A stretch of 64,000 bases of DNA from the NCBI RefSeq assembly GCF_047468865.1, contig NZ_JBLGTV010000004.1:158399-222398 (forward strand). The letters are read 5' to 3'. The translations under genes were made by a program, and so were the position numbers. Source of the stretch: Castellaniella hirudinis_A. GTDB taxonomy: Bacteria > Pseudomonadota > Gammaproteobacteria > Burkholderiales > Burkholderiaceae_B. The notes below the pieces were generated by a model. It was not told where the DNA came from. It did not search any database and was given only the letters and a program-made list of their open reading frames with translations. Shown here piece by piece: positions 7,409 through 16,735 of this stretch (within the stretch, counting starts at the first letter, position 1; each line of letters starts with the position of its first letter).

Positions 7409-8842
7409 GTGACACATGGTTCCTCATCTTCCCGGCCCGGCGAAGTCGCCCTGTCGCAGCAACTGCTGGCCGCCGCCCAGGCGATCCAGGGAGTGCTGGC
7501 GGGGCGCTCCTTGTCCGATACGCTGGAACAAGCCCCCGCCGTCCTGCGCCCGGGCGCCCAGGCCCTGGCCTTTCATGCCATGCGCCAGCTGGGTTTCGCC
7601 CAGACAGCCCGCACCATCCTGGCGCCCCGGCGCCCGCCGGATCGCCTGACCGAAGCCCTGCTGCTGCTGGGCCTGAGTCTGCTGGAAGCCAGCCTGCGGC
7701 AGGCCGAGGGCGCGGCCCCGGCCCCGGGCACGCCGATCTACACAGCACACACGCTGGTTCACCAGATGGTGCAGGCGGCCCAGTCCCATCGCAAGACGCG
7801 GCCCGCCAAGGCGCTGGTCAACGCGGTTCTGCGCCGCTATGGCCGTGAACGCGCCGCCCTGTCCGGGCAAATCCTCAGCCAGCCGCTGGCCCGCTGGAAC
7901 CACCCGGACTGGTGGGTGGCCGCCCTGCGGCAGGCCTGGCCGCAGCAATGGCAAGCCATCCTGCAGGCCGCCGACCAGCCCCCGCCGCTGACGCTGCGCG
8001 TCAACACGCGCCAGCTGTCGCGCGACGACCTGCTGGCGCGCTTGCGGCAGGCGGGCATCGCCGCCCGGCCGGTGGCCGGCGCGGGGCTGATCCTGGCGCG
8101 GGCCTGCCCCGTGCGCGACATCCCGGGCTTCGAGCAAGGCTGGTGGTCGGTGCAGGACGCGTCCGCCCAACGGGCGGGCGAACTGCTGCCCCTGCAAGAC
8201 GGCATGCGCGTGCTGGACGCCTGCGCCGCCCCGGGCGGCAAGACCGCCCACCTGCTGGAGCGCCACACGCTGTCGCTCACCGCCCTGGACAGCGATGCCC
8301 GGCGCCTGGCCCGCGTGGCCGACAACCTGCGGCGCCTGCGCCTGACGCCCGCGGCAGACGCCGCGCCATCCCCGCAACCCCGCCCGCCGACCCCGCCACG
8401 CCCGCCGCAGCCTACGCCCGGGGCGGACAGCCCGTCGCGTCCGGCCGGCAGCGCGGTGCGGCTGTGCTGCGCCGACGCCGCCGACCCGGCCGGCTGGTGG
8501 GACGGCCAGCCGTTCGACGCCATCCTGGCCGACGTGCCCTGCACGGCCTCCGGGGTGGTGCGCCGCCATCCCGACATCCGCTGGCTGCGCCGCGCCGACG
8601 ACGTGGCCCGCACCGCAGCGCTGCAGGCCCGCATCGTGGATGCCCTGTGGCCCCTGCTGGCCCCGGGCGGCCATCTGCTGTATGCCACCTGCTCGATCTT
8701 CCCCCAGGAAGGCGAACAACAGATCCAGGCCTTTCTGCGGCGCCACCCGGATGCCCGGCGGCAGGACGCCCCCGGGCAGATCCTGCCGGGCGGCCCGGAT
8801 CAGGGCGACGGGTTTTTCTATGCCCTGATGCGGAAGTCCTGA
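7409..8842 (+). CDS. rsmB: 16S rRNA (cytosine-967-C5)-methyltransferase RsmB
   Basis: About 477 residues. An N-terminal NusB-like RNA-binding domain (about 1-140) is followed by the Sun/RsmB SAM domain: LDACAAPGGKTAHLLE (motif I), DVPCTASGVVRRHPDIRW with the PC motif, and YATCSIFPQEGEQQ with the catalytic TC. A Pro-rich stretch of roughly 35 residues (about 315-350, PSPQPRPPTPPRPPQPTP) is inserted between SAM motifs. I prefer the GTG at 7409 with AGGA about ten bases upstream over the in-frame TTG at 7388. A hairpin follows the stop. Confidence 0.94.
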   Translation: MTHGSSSSRPGEVALSQQLLAAAQAIQGVLAGRSLSDTLEQAPAVLRPGAQALAFHAMRQLGFAQTARTILAPRRPPDRLTEALLLLGLSLLEASLRQAEGAAPAPGTPIYTAHTLVHQMVQAAQSHRKTRPAKALVNAVLRRYGRERAALSGQILSQPLARWNHPDWWVAALRQAWPQQWQAILQAADQPPPLTLRVNTRQLSRDDLLARLRQAGIAARPVAGAGLILARACPVRDIPGFEQGWWSVQDASAQRAGELLPLQDGMRVLDACAAPGGKTAHLLERHTLSLTALDSDARRLARVADNLRRLRLTPAADAAPSPQPRPPTPPRPPQPTPGADSPSRPAGSAVRLCCADAADPAGWWDGQPFDAILADVPCTASGVVRRHPDIRWLRRADDVARTAALQARIVDALWPLLAPGGHLLYATCSIFPQEGEQQIQAFLRRHPDARRQDAPGQILPGGPDQGDGFFYALMRKS

Positions 8843-8844
8843 CG

Positions 8845-8868
8845 GCCGGCCCGCCGGGACGGGCCGGC
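8845..8868 (+). terminator. Stem-loop directly after rsmB
   Basis: A perfect 9-bp GC-only stem (GCCGGCCCG / CGGGCCGGC) with a 6-base loop starts 2 bp after the rsmB stop. There is no clear T-run after it, so it may be a weak terminator or an RNA-processing hairpin before the DUF4390 gene. Confidence 0.45.
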
Positions 8869-8931
8869 GGCTTGCACTCTGCGGCCGCCTCATCAACAAT
8901 ACTGCCATCCGATGTCCAAGCCGTCCCGCGT

Positions 8932-9498
8932 ATGCCACGCCTTCTGTTCGTCCTGATCCTCTGCCTGTCCAACCTGCTGCCCACGGCCCATGGCCAGGAC
9001 AACGCGGTCAGCCGCATCGAGCCCGCCGCCCGGCAAGGGCAACTGGTCATCGACGCCGACATCGACTTCACCCTGGGCGGAGAACTGCGCAACGCCGCCC
9101 AGAAAGGCGTCCCCCTGTACTTCACCATCGACCTGTCCATCCACGAGCCGCGCTGGTGGTGGTTCGACAAAACCATCGTCCAGGCCGAGCAGACCTGGCG
9201 CATCCAGTTCAATGCCCTGACCCGCCAATGGCGCACCAGCCTGGGCGATATCTCGCTGCCCGCGACCACGCTGGACGAAGCCTTGGATCTGGTGCGCCAC
9301 ATCCGCGATTGGCCGGTCGCGCCGGTCGACCGCCTGGCACCCGGCCAGGAATACAAGGGCGCGCTGCGCCTGCGCCTGGACACGGCCCGTCTGGCCCGTC
9401 CTTTCCAGGTGGACGCCCTCAACAGCAATGCCTGGTCACTGACCACCCCATGGAAAAATTTCACTTTCACCCTTTCCGACGACACGCCCCGCGACTGA
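8932..9498 (+). CDS. DUF4390 domain protein, predicted secreted
   Basis: 188 residues with a signal peptide (MPRLLFVLILCLSNLLPTAHG) and a DUF4390 domain: ADIDFTLGGELRNAAQKGVPLYF near residues 40-65, then an RWWWFDKTIVQAEQTWRIQFNALTRQWR core. The function is not known. Its last 49 bases overlap the start of the histidine kinase gene, and I recall the order rsmB, DUF4390, NtrY-type kinase, response regulator from other betaproteobacteria. The overlap implies translational coupling and suggests a link to the sensor. Confidence 0.88.
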   Translation: MPRLLFVLILCLSNLLPTAHGQDNAVSRIEPAARQGQLVIDADIDFTLGGELRNAAQKGVPLYFTIDLSIHEPRWWWFDKTIVQAEQTWRIQFNALTRQWRTSLGDISLPATTLDEALDLVRHIRDWPVAPVDRLAPGQEYKGALRLRLDTARLARPFQVDALNSNAWSLTTPWKNFTFTLSDDTPRD

Positions 9499-11831
9499 TC
9501 CGCTGGACCCTGCGCATCGCCCTGCTGGTCGCCGCCGTCAGCGCCCTGGCCCTGCTGGGGTTGCTGGTGTGGTCCACCGGCAACGCGTCGCGCTATGCCC
9601 AGCAATACGATTTGCTGCTGCTGCTCAATGGCGTGCTGGCCGTGGCCCTGATGTCCTGGGTGGCCCTGCTGGTGATCCGCCTGGTGCGCCAGGTGCGCAG
9701 GCGCCAGTTCGGCGCCCGGCTGACGGCGCGGTTCACCCTGTACTTCACCCTGATCGGCGTGCTGCCCGGCATCATCATCTATGTGTTGTCGGTGCAGTTC
9801 ATGTCCCGCTCCATCGAGTCCTGGTTCAACGTGCGCGTGGACAGCGCCCTGGAAGCCGGCCTGAACCTGGGGCGCGCGGCGCTGGACGCCCAACTGGCCG
9901 AACTCAGCCAGCGCGCGCACGGCATGGCCCTGCGCCTGAACAACATCAGCGACACCGAAACCACCCTGCTGATGACGGCGCTGCGCGAATCCAACCACAT
10001 CGACGAGACCATGGTCTTTACCGGCAATGGCCGGCTGGTGGCGTTTTCCAGCACGGACTTCAGCCAATTACTGCCCGATCTGCCGCCCAGCAGCGTCATG
10101 AACCAGCTGCGCGTCGCCCAGGGCTACGCCGCCGCCGAGGCCGACATCGGCCCGGCCAGCGGCCCGGTCAGCAACGGCCTGCACCTGCGGGTCATCATCC
10201 CCCTGACCACCGCCACCGACCGCCTGGGCAACCCCATGGGCCTGGGGGGCGACAGCCGCTGGCTGCAAGTCATCCAGGCCGTGCCCGAAAGCATCGCCCA
10301 CAACGCCAGCCAGGTGCAGCAAGGCTTCCAGGACTACCAAGAGCTGGCCCTGTCGCGCCTGGGGCTGCGCAAGCTGTACGGCATTACCCTGACCCTGGCC
10401 CTGATCCTGGCCATGTTCGCCGCCGTGGTCGCGGCGCTGGCTGTCTCCCGGCGGCTGGTGCATCCCCTGTTGGCACTGGCCTCGGGCACCCAGGCCGTGG
10501 GGGTCGGCGACTACCGCCCCCTGCCCGAGCCCCCCGCCCGCGACGAAGTCGGCCAGCTGACCCGGTCCTTCAATGCCATGACCCGCCAACTGGACGAAGC
10601 CCGGCGCATGGTCGATCGCCACCGCCATCAGTTGGAACAAAGCAACCTGTACCTGGAAACCGTACTCAGCAACCTGTCGTCGGGCGTCCTGGTGTTCGAT
10701 GGCGCCTTCAGGCTGACCCTGTTCAACCACGGGGCGCAAGCCATCCTGCACCTGGACTTGCGCACTTGCCAGGGCCGCCCCCTGGAAACCATCGAAGGGG
10801 CGCTGGCCTTCGCGGCCCTGATCCGCCAGGCCTTCGCGGCCCACGACGCCGTCGAGTCCACGCGCCCTTACTGGCAGCAGCAATTCGAGATCGAACTGCA
10901 AGCCGCCACGGACAACGAACGCAAGAAACACGTGGCCACCCTGCTGGCCCGAGGCTCCCGCCTAGTCATGGAAGACCGCGAAACCGCCTACCTGGTGGTT
11001 TTCGACGACATCAGCGAGGTGATCTCCGCCAACCGCACGGTGGCCTGGGGCGAAGTGGCCCGCCGGCTCGCCCATGAAATCAAGAACCCCCTGACACCGA
11101 TCCAGCTGTCCGCCGAGCGCCTGGCCATGAAGCTGGCCGACCGCCTGGGCGCGGAAGACGCCGCGATGCTGCAACGCAGCACCCAAACCATCGTCAACCA
11201 GGTCAGCTCTCTGAAGCGCATGGTCGACGATTTCCGCGAATACGCCCGCACCCCGCCGGCGCAGATGCAGACCATCGACCTGAACACCCTGCTGGCGGAC
11301 GTCCTGAGCCTGTACGGCTGGGATCCGGCCGACACCGAGCACGGCCGGCAGCCGAACGGCGCGCACATCGACGCCCGGCTGGGCCCGGCGCTGCCGCCGA
11401 TCCAGGGCGACCCCGCGCAACTGCGCCAGGTCATCCACAACCTGCTGGCCAACGCCCGCGACGCCGCCCAGGCCCATGCCGCGCCGGGCACCGCCGAAAT
11501 CCGGGTGCAGACCCGCCTGATCGCAGCGGACAGCCCGGCCGCCCAGACACGCGTCTGCCTGACGGTTTCGGACAACGGCCCCGGGTTTTCCCCCGAAGTG
11601 CTGCACCGGGTATTCGAGCCCTATGTCACGACCAAGGCCACCGGCACCGGCCTGGGGTTGGCGATCGTCAAGAAAATCGTGGAAGAACATGGCGCCCAGG
11701 TGGATATTTCCAACCGCACCGAAGGCGGCGCGCGCATCTCCATCCTGTTCTCCGACCTGGCCGCCCCATCCGCGCGGCTGGACGCAAACGCCCGGGCACA
11801 GGATAATACAAGTATTCAACACGAGAGGTGA
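9450..11831 (+). CDS. NtrY-like membrane sensor histidine kinase
   Basis: 793 residues. Three N-terminal transmembrane segments (about 18-40, 50-72, 97-120) are followed by an extracytoplasmic region, a further helix near 310-335, a HAMP linker (SRRLVHPLLALASGTQAVGVGDY), a PAS-like region (about 395-500), a HisKA domain with the phosphoacceptor His in RRLAHEIKNPLTPIQLSAERL, and a HATPase domain (NLLANARDAAQ, VSDNGPGFS, GTGLGLAIVKKIVEEHG). This is the NtrY layout; NtrY kinases respond to nitrogen or redox conditions. The start overlaps the DUF4390 gene and the stop (TGA) is one base before the ATG of the partner regulator. Confidence 0.92.
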   Translation: MEKFHFHPFRRHAPRLIRWTLRIALLVAAVSALALLGLLVWSTGNASRYAQQYDLLLLLNGVLAVALMSWVALLVIRLVRQVRRRQFGARLTARFTLYFTLIGVLPGIIIYVLSVQFMSRSIESWFNVRVDSALEAGLNLGRAALDAQLAELSQRAHGMALRLNNISDTETTLLMTALRESNHIDETMVFTGNGRLVAFSSTDFSQLLPDLPPSSVMNQLRVAQGYAAAEADIGPASGPVSNGLHLRVIIPLTTATDRLGNPMGLGGDSRWLQVIQAVPESIAHNASQVQQGFQDYQELALSRLGLRKLYGITLTLALILAMFAAVVAALAVSRRLVHPLLALASGTQAVGVGDYRPLPEPPARDEVGQLTRSFNAMTRQLDEARRMVDRHRHQLEQSNLYLETVLSNLSSGVLVFDGAFRLTLFNHGAQAILHLDLRTCQGRPLETIEGALAFAALIRQAFAAHDAVESTRPYWQQQFEIELQAATDNERKKHVATLLARGSRLVMEDRETAYLVVFDDISEVISANRTVAWGEVARRLAHEIKNPLTPIQLSAERLAMKLADRLGAEDAAMLQRSTQTIVNQVSSLKRMVDDFREYARTPPAQMQTIDLNTLLADVLSLYGWDPADTEHGRQPNGAHIDARLGPALPPIQGDPAQLRQVIHNLLANARDAAQAHAAPGTAEIRVQTRLIAADSPAAQTRVCLTVSDNGPGFSPEVLHRVFEPYVTTKATGTGLGLAIVKKIVEEHGAQVDISNRTEGGARISILFSDLAAPSARLDANARAQDNTSIQHER

Positions 11832-11832
11832 T

Positions 11833-12543
11833 ATGGCCCGAATCCTGGTGGTCGACGATGAAATCGGCATCCGCGAACTACTCTCCGAAATCCTCTACGA
11901 CGAAGGTCACTCGGTAGAGCTTGCCGAAAATGCCGCCCAGGCTCGCGATTATCGTCTGCGCCAGCGGCCGGATCTGGTTCTGCTGGATATCTGGATGCCG
12001 GATATCGACGGGGTCAGCCTGCTGAAAGAATGGTCCAGCCAAGGCCTGCTGAACATGCCCGTCATCATGATGAGCGGCCACGCCACGGTGGACACGGCCG
12101 TCGAGGCCACACGCATCGGCGCGGTGGATTTCCTGGAAAAACCCATTACGCTGCAAAAACTGCTCAAGACCGTGGCGGCGGGCTTGGCGCGCCCGGTCAT
12201 CCCGGCCGCCATGCGCATGCGCACCGAACGCCCGGTCATGCCGCCCGATCCCGTGTTCACGCAGCCGCCGGCGCTGGGCGCGCCGGGCAGCCCCCCCGTC
12301 GGGGCGCCGCCCGCAGCCGCCCCGACGGGGGACGACTCCCACCTGGGGTCGATCTCCCTGAACCAGCCCCTGCGCGAAGCACGCGACGAATTCGAGCGCA
12401 TTTACTTCGAATACCACCTGCTGCACGAAAACCACAGCATGACCCGGGTGTCCGAGCGCACCGGCCTGGAACGCACCCACCTGTACCGCAAGCTGAAGCA
12501 GTTGGGGATCGACACCTCGCGCAAGAAATCCTCCAACGGCTGA
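11833..12543 (+). CDS. Short NtrX-like response regulator: receiver plus Fis-type HTH, no AAA+ domain
   Basis: 236 residues. The receiver domain (about 1-120) has the acidic pair DD at 8-9, the phosphoacceptor Asp in LVLLDIWMPDIDG, the Thr/Ser in IMMSGHA and Lys in LEKP. A Pro/Ala-rich linker (about 130-175) leads to a Fis-like helix-turn-helix (ERIYFEYHLLHENHSMTRVSERTGLERTHLYRKL). The C-terminal helix-turn-helix closely resembles that of NtrX, but the sigma-54-activating AAA+ ATPase domain normally between is absent. It should therefore bind DNA and act without sigma-54. GAGAGGTGAT precedes the ATG. Confidence 0.9.
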   Translation: MARILVVDDEIGIRELLSEILYDEGHSVELAENAAQARDYRLRQRPDLVLLDIWMPDIDGVSLLKEWSSQGLLNMPVIMMSGHATVDTAVEATRIGAVDFLEKPITLQKLLKTVAAGLARPVIPAAMRMRTERPVMPPDPVFTQPPALGAPGSPPVGAPPAAAPTGDDSHLGSISLNQPLREARDEFERIYFEYHLLHENHSMTRVSERTGLERTHLYRKLKQLGIDTSRKKSSNG

Positions 12544-12549
12544 AAACCC

Positions 12550-12574
12550 GGGCGGCACGCGGCCCCCGCCGCCC
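12550..12574. terminator. Stem-loop between convergent response regulator and fmt
   Basis: GGGCGGC and GCCGCCC form a 7-bp stem with an 11-base loop in the 64-bp gap between two converging genes. No T-run is visible, so this is a weak terminator candidate for either strand. Confidence 0.3.
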
Positions 12575-12607
12575 TCCGGGCCTTGGCGGGACGCGAAAGC
12601 CGAAAGA

Positions 12608-13594
12608 TCAGCGGCCCGGATACGACTGCATGAACACCGCCGCCGGCTGGCGGCGACCGCCGGCGCGCTGCAGCTGCGTGATGCGCAGCACGCCCGCCGC
12701 GGTGGCCACGTCGACCCCCGCCGCCCCCAGGCGCAGAATCGTCCCCGGCACGGCAGACCGCCCCGCCCCGGCGTCGCCCCGCCCCGCATCCTGCGTCCAG
12801 TCGTCCCAGGACAAGGCCGTCGCCGCCCAGGCCTTGACGGGCTGGTCGAGGCCCGGCAGGATCAATGTCGTGCCCGGAAAAGGGTCGAACGCCCGTATCC
12901 GGCGCGCCAGCACCGCCGCCGGCTGGGAAAAATCCAGCGGGGATTCGGATTTTTGCAGTTTCTCGGCGTAGGTAATGCCATCCAGGGGCTGGGGGACGGC
13001 ATCCAGGGGGTCGCCCGCATCCAGGCGGCCCAGCACCCGCAGCACCGCCTCGGCCCCCAGCGCGGCCAGCCGGTCGTGCAAGGTGGCGGCGGTGTCTTCG
13101 GCGCCGATATCCAGGGGCAGCGCCAACAGCATGGCCCCGGTATCCAGGCCCGCGTCCATTTGCATCATGGTCACGCCCGTGGCGGCGTCGCCCGCCTCGA
13201 TGGCCCGCTGGATCGGGGCCGCCCCGCGCCAGCGCGGCAGCAGGCTGGCATGGATATTGAGGCAACCCAGCCGAGGCAGATCGAGCACCCATTGAGGCAA
13301 GATCAGCCCATAGGCCGCCACCACCATGACCGCCGGGGCCAGGTCCTGCAAAGCCTGCCGGGCGGCCAGGGCGTCTTCGGCAAACCGGCCGTCCAGGCGC
13401 AGACTGCGCGGTTGGAACACAGGGATCCGGGCATCCAGCGCCGTTTGTTTCACCGGGCTGGGCTGCAGTTTCATGCCGCGCCCCGAAGGCCGATCCGGCT
13501 GGGTCAGCACCCCCACCACCTGGTGGCCGGCCTGCAAAATGGCCTGCAAGGCCTGCTGTGCGAATACCGGCGTCCCGGCAAAGACCAAGCGCAT
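12608..13594 (-). CDS. fmt: Methionyl-tRNA formyltransferase
   Basis: Formylates initiator Met-tRNA with 10-formyltetrahydrofolate. The 328-residue protein starts MRLVFAGTPVFAQQAL. The catalytic Asn-His-Asp set is in NIHASLLPRWRGAAPI and the following MQMDAGLDTGAM, and the C-terminal OB-fold-like domain follows. It lies 4 bp downstream of def, the usual def-fmt operon, so both ends of the N-formylation cycle are produced together. Confidence 0.96.
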   Translation of the reverse strand: MRLVFAGTPVFAQQALQAILQAGHQVVGVLTQPDRPSGRGMKLQPSPVKQTALDARIPVFQPRSLRLDGRFAEDALAARQALQDLAPAVMVVAAYGLILPQWVLDLPRLGCLNIHASLLPRWRGAAPIQRAIEAGDAATGVTMMQMDAGLDTGAMLLALPLDIGAEDTAATLHDRLAALGAEAVLRVLGRLDAGDPLDAVPQPLDGITYAEKLQKSESPLDFSQPAAVLARRIRAFDPFPGTTLILPGLDQPVKAWAATALSWDDWTQDAGRGDAGAGRSAVPGTILRLGAAGVDVATAAGVLRITQLQRAGGRRQPAAVFMQSYPGR

Positions 13595-13598
13595 GGGA

Positions 13599-14123
13599 TC
13601 AAGCCCCGGCGGCTTCGCGCTGGGCTTCGCGCTGCTGTTTGCGCAGCCGGGTGCGAATCCGGTTTTGTTTCAGCACGGACAGGTATTCGACGAACACCTT
13701 GCCCATCAAGTGATCCAGTTCGTGCTGCACGCACACGGCCAGCAGGCCCTCGGCATCGAATTCGTAGGGTTCGCCCTGCGTATCCAGGGCGCGCACGTGG
13801 ATGCGGGCCGCGCGCTGGACTTCGTCGTATACCCCGGGCACCGACAGGCAGCCTTCTTCGTAGACCTGTTGTTCGTCGCTTTTCCAGGTGATTTCGGGGT
13901 TGATCAGCACATGCAGGTCGTTGCCGTCTTCGGAGACATCGATCACCACGACGCGCTCGTGCACGTCGACCTGAGTGGCCGCCAGGCCGACCCCCGGGGC
14001 GGCGTACATGGTTTCCGCCATGTCGCGCACCAGCTGGCGGATGCGGTCATCCACCTGCTGCACCGGCTTGGCCACGGTATGCAGGCGGGCATCCGGGTAT
14101 TTAAGGATGGGAAGCAAAGCCAT
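13599..14123 (-). CDS. def: Peptide deformylase
   Basis: Removes the formyl group from the N-terminal Met of nascent proteins. 174 residues with the three family motifs: GVGLAATQ near 45-52, EGCLSVP near 89-95 with the metal-binding Cys, and QHELDHLMG near 132-140 with two metal-binding His and the catalytic Glu. I chose the ATG at 14123 (MALLPILKYPDARL), the conserved start; the longer frame reads through the divergent dprA region. Confidence 0.96.
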   Translation of the reverse strand: MALLPILKYPDARLHTVAKPVQQVDDRIRQLVRDMAETMYAAPGVGLAATQVDVHERVVVIDVSEDGNDLHVLINPEITWKSDEQQVYEEGCLSVPGVYDEVQRAARIHVRALDTQGEPYEFDAEGLLAVCVQHELDHLMGKVFVEYLSVLKQNRIRTRLRKQQREAQREAAGA

Positions 14124-14298
14124 GATAATTGCCTGACTCTTGGAAAGATAAAGCTCTATGATAAAGCAGCTTGCCCGGCGCCCCCAGCGGGGCGGCCGCG
14201 CCGCCGGGGCACGGGCCGCTTTTCCCCGGGCCGCGGGCCGCGACAGGATCGCCACACCCCCCGCCCGCCCGCAACCGAAACATGGCACACTGCCCTCC

Positions 14299-15525
14299 AT
14301 GCCCGCACCGATAGACGACACCGAACGACGCGCCTGGATACGCCTGACGCTGGAACCCGGCCTGGGGGCCGCCCGGATACGCCTGCTGTTGTCCGTTTTC
14401 GGCTTGCCGCAGGACATCCTCCAGGCCAGCGCCGGCCAATTGATCAAATACCTGGACGGCCCGCTGGCGGCCCGCCTGCGCCAGCCCCCCGACGAGGCCG
14501 CCCAGGCCGCCATCGAGGCCACGCTGCACTGGCTCTCCCAGCCGCAGCGCCACCTGCTGACCCTGGCCGATCCGCATTACCCCAAAGCCCTGCTGCAGCT
14601 CAACGACCCGCCGCCCGTGCTGTTCGCCCACGGGCTGCTGGATTGCCTGAACCGCCCCCTGCTGGCCATCGTGGGGGCCCGCAGCGCCACCCCGGAAGGC
14701 CTGCGCAACGCCCACGACTTCGCCCGACACCTGGCCCGGCAAGGCTGGTGCGTGGTCAGCGGCCTGGCCAGCGGCATCGACGGCGCAGCCCACCACGGGG
14801 CCCTGGACGCCGGCCCGGCGGGCGGTGGCACCATCGCCATCCTGGGCACCGGCATCGACCGCGTCTATCCCGCCAGCCACCGCGATCTGGCGCATCGCCT
14901 GGTGGCGCACGGCCTGATGCTGTCGGAGTTTCCCCTGGGCGCACAGGGGCTGCCGTTTCATTTCCCGCAGCGCAACCGCATCGTGGCGGCACTCAGCCAG
15001 GGCATTCTGGTGGTCGAAGCCGCCGCCCGCAGCGGATCCCTGATCACCGCCCGCCTGGCGGGCGAATTGGGGCGCGAAGTCTTCGCCATCCCCGGATCGA
15101 TCCATTCGCCCCTGACACGCGGCTGCCACGCCCTGATCCGCCAAGGGGCGAAACTGGTCGAATCCGCCCAGGACATCGTCGAAGAACTGCGCCAAGGCCC
15201 GCTGCCCGGGCTGTTGTGCCCGCCGACCCTGCGCCCACCGGCCAGCCAGACGCCCCCGGCCCGCGACACCAGCGGCGGCGATCCCCCGGAAGCCCCCGCC
15301 CGCCTGGCCCTGGTCGCCGACCAGCCTGCCCCGGCGCCCGCCCCGCCGACCACGCCCCTCGAAGCCCAGTTGCTGCTGGCCCTGGGGTTCGAGCCCACCG
15401 ACACGGATACCTTGCAGGCGCGCACGGGCTGGCCGGTGGGGCAACTGACGACCCAGCTCACCCTGCTCGAATTGAACGGCCGCATCGCGCGCCAGCCCGA
15501 CGGCCGCTACCAGCGCCTGCCCTGA
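14299..15525 (+). CDS. dprA: DNA-processing protein DprA
   Basis: Binds incoming single-stranded DNA during transformation and loads RecA. 408 residues from the ATG at 14299: a helix-hairpin N-terminal part, the Rossmann-like DprA core (AIVGARSATPEG, SGLASGIDGAAHHGAL, GTGIDRVYPASHRDLA, SEFPLG, FPQRNRIVAALSQGILVVEAA), a Pro/Ala linker, and a C-terminal winged-helix domain near 345-405. An upstream in-frame ATG at 14158 would add 47 Arg/Pro-rich residues and is less likely. Divergent from def. Confidence 0.92.
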   Translation: MPAPIDDTERRAWIRLTLEPGLGAARIRLLLSVFGLPQDILQASAGQLIKYLDGPLAARLRQPPDEAAQAAIEATLHWLSQPQRHLLTLADPHYPKALLQLNDPPPVLFAHGLLDCLNRPLLAIVGARSATPEGLRNAHDFARHLARQGWCVVSGLASGIDGAAHHGALDAGPAGGGTIAILGTGIDRVYPASHRDLAHRLVAHGLMLSEFPLGAQGLPFHFPQRNRIVAALSQGILVVEAAARSGSLITARLAGELGREVFAIPGSIHSPLTRGCHALIRQGAKLVESAQDIVEELRQGPLPGLLCPPTLRPPASQTPPARDTSGGDPPEAPARLALVADQPAPAPAPPTTPLEAQLLLALGFEPTDTDTLQARTGWPVGQLTTQLTLLELNGRIARQPDGRYQRLP

Positions 15526-15675
15526 CGCGCCGAATCCCGGCATCGGACAGCCCGCGCTTGCCTTGCCGCGAGGGCAGCGCGCTATGATGGCAATCATCCG
15601 TCCCAGTGACGGCCGGCGTTCGGGCCCCATCCGGCCGGCCCGCCGCTGCGCCCCCCACCCCATCCTGGAACCCTC

Positions 15676-16590
15676 ATGACCGAACACATCAAAATCGTGG
15701 AAGTCGGCCCGCGCGACGGCCTGCAGAACGAAAAACAATTTGTCGATACGGCCACCAAAATCGCCCTGGTCGACCGCCTGACGGCAGCCGGCTTCGCCAA
15801 TATCGAGGCCGCCTCCTTCGTGTCGCCCAAATGGGTGCCGCAGATGGCCGACGGCGCTCAGGTCATGACGAGCATCCAGCGCCGGCCAGGCACGATCTAT
15901 TCAGCCCTGACCCCCAACCAGCGCGGGTTGGAAGCCGCCTTGGCGGCCCGGGCCGACGAAGTCGTGATCTTCGCCGCCGCCAGCGAGGCTTTTTCACAGC
16001 GCAATATCAACTGTTCCATCGCCGAATCCATCGCCCGCTTCGAGCCCGTGGCGGCGGCCGCCCGGCAAGCCGGCCTGCGGCTGCGCGGCAGCATCAGCTG
16101 CGCCCTGGGCTGCCCCTACCAGGGCGAAGTCCCGGTGGCCGCCGTGGTGGACGTGGCCCAGCGCCTGCTGCGCCTGGGTTGCGACGAAATCGACGTGGCC
16201 GACACCATAGGCGTGGGCACGGCCGCCCAGGTGCAGCGGGTATTGAACGCCGTGGGAGACATCGCCCGCCTGGACACCCAGGTGTCCGGGCATTTCCACG
16301 ACACCTACGGCCAGGCCCTGGCCAACATCCTGGCGGCGCTGGACACCGGGGTGCGGATTTTCCATAGCTCGGTGGCCGGCCTGGGCGGCTGCCCCTACGC
16401 CAAGGGGGCCACGGGCAATGTGGCCACCGAAGACGTCCTGTACTTGCTGCACGGCCAGGGCCTGCACACCGGGGTCGACCTGGATGCGGTGGTGGGCATC
16501 GGCGCCTGGATTTCCGAGCAAATCGGCCGCCCCAGCGCCAGCCGCGCCGGCCGGGCGCTGGCCCTGAAAAACGGCTGCGAGGCGGCCTGA
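15676..16590 (+). CDS. Hydroxymethylglutaryl-CoA lyase
   Basis: 304-residue HMGL-like TIM-barrel enzyme. It is expected to split 3-hydroxy-3-methylglutaryl-CoA into acetyl-CoA and acetoacetate, the last step of leucine breakdown. Diagnostic parts: VEVGPRDGLQNE at the start (metal and substrate site), SHFHDTYGQALAN-like (here SGHFHDTYGQALAN) and the active-site cysteine loop GLGGCPYAKGATGNVATED. No other leucine-degradation gene is adjacent. ACCCTC lies before the ATG, a weak ribosome-binding site. Related lyases on other acyl-CoAs cannot be excluded. Confidence 0.9.
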   Translation: MTEHIKIVEVGPRDGLQNEKQFVDTATKIALVDRLTAAGFANIEAASFVSPKWVPQMADGAQVMTSIQRRPGTIYSALTPNQRGLEAALAARADEVVIFAAASEAFSQRNINCSIAESIARFEPVAAAARQAGLRLRGSISCALGCPYQGEVPVAAVVDVAQRLLRLGCDEIDVADTIGVGTAAQVQRVLNAVGDIARLDTQVSGHFHDTYGQALANILAALDTGVRIFHSSVAGLGGCPYAKGATGNVATEDVLYLLHGQGLHTGVDLDAVVGIGAWISEQIGRPSASRAGRALALKNGCEAA

Positions 16591-16678
16591 CCCTGCCGAT
16601 CCCGGCGCACGGGATGCGCCGGACGCGCCGCCGCACGGACACGGGCGGGCGGCCGACAAAGCAAGCGGGTGCTTGCCA

Positions 16679-16703
16679 GCGCGCCCGGCCTGCCCGGGCG
16701 CGC
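16679..16703. terminator. Strong stem-loop between convergent genes
   Basis: A 10-bp all-GC stem (GCGCGCCCGG / CCGGGCGCGC) with a CCTGC loop lies between the HMG-CoA lyase and the binding-protein gene, which converge. A second 8-bp hairpin (CCGGCGCA / TGCGCCGG) is at 16602-16622, 12 bp after the lyase stop. Neither has a clear T-run. Confidence 0.45.
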
Positions 16704-16735
16704 ACCGGAGCCCGCCGACGCGGGCATCACAGGCG

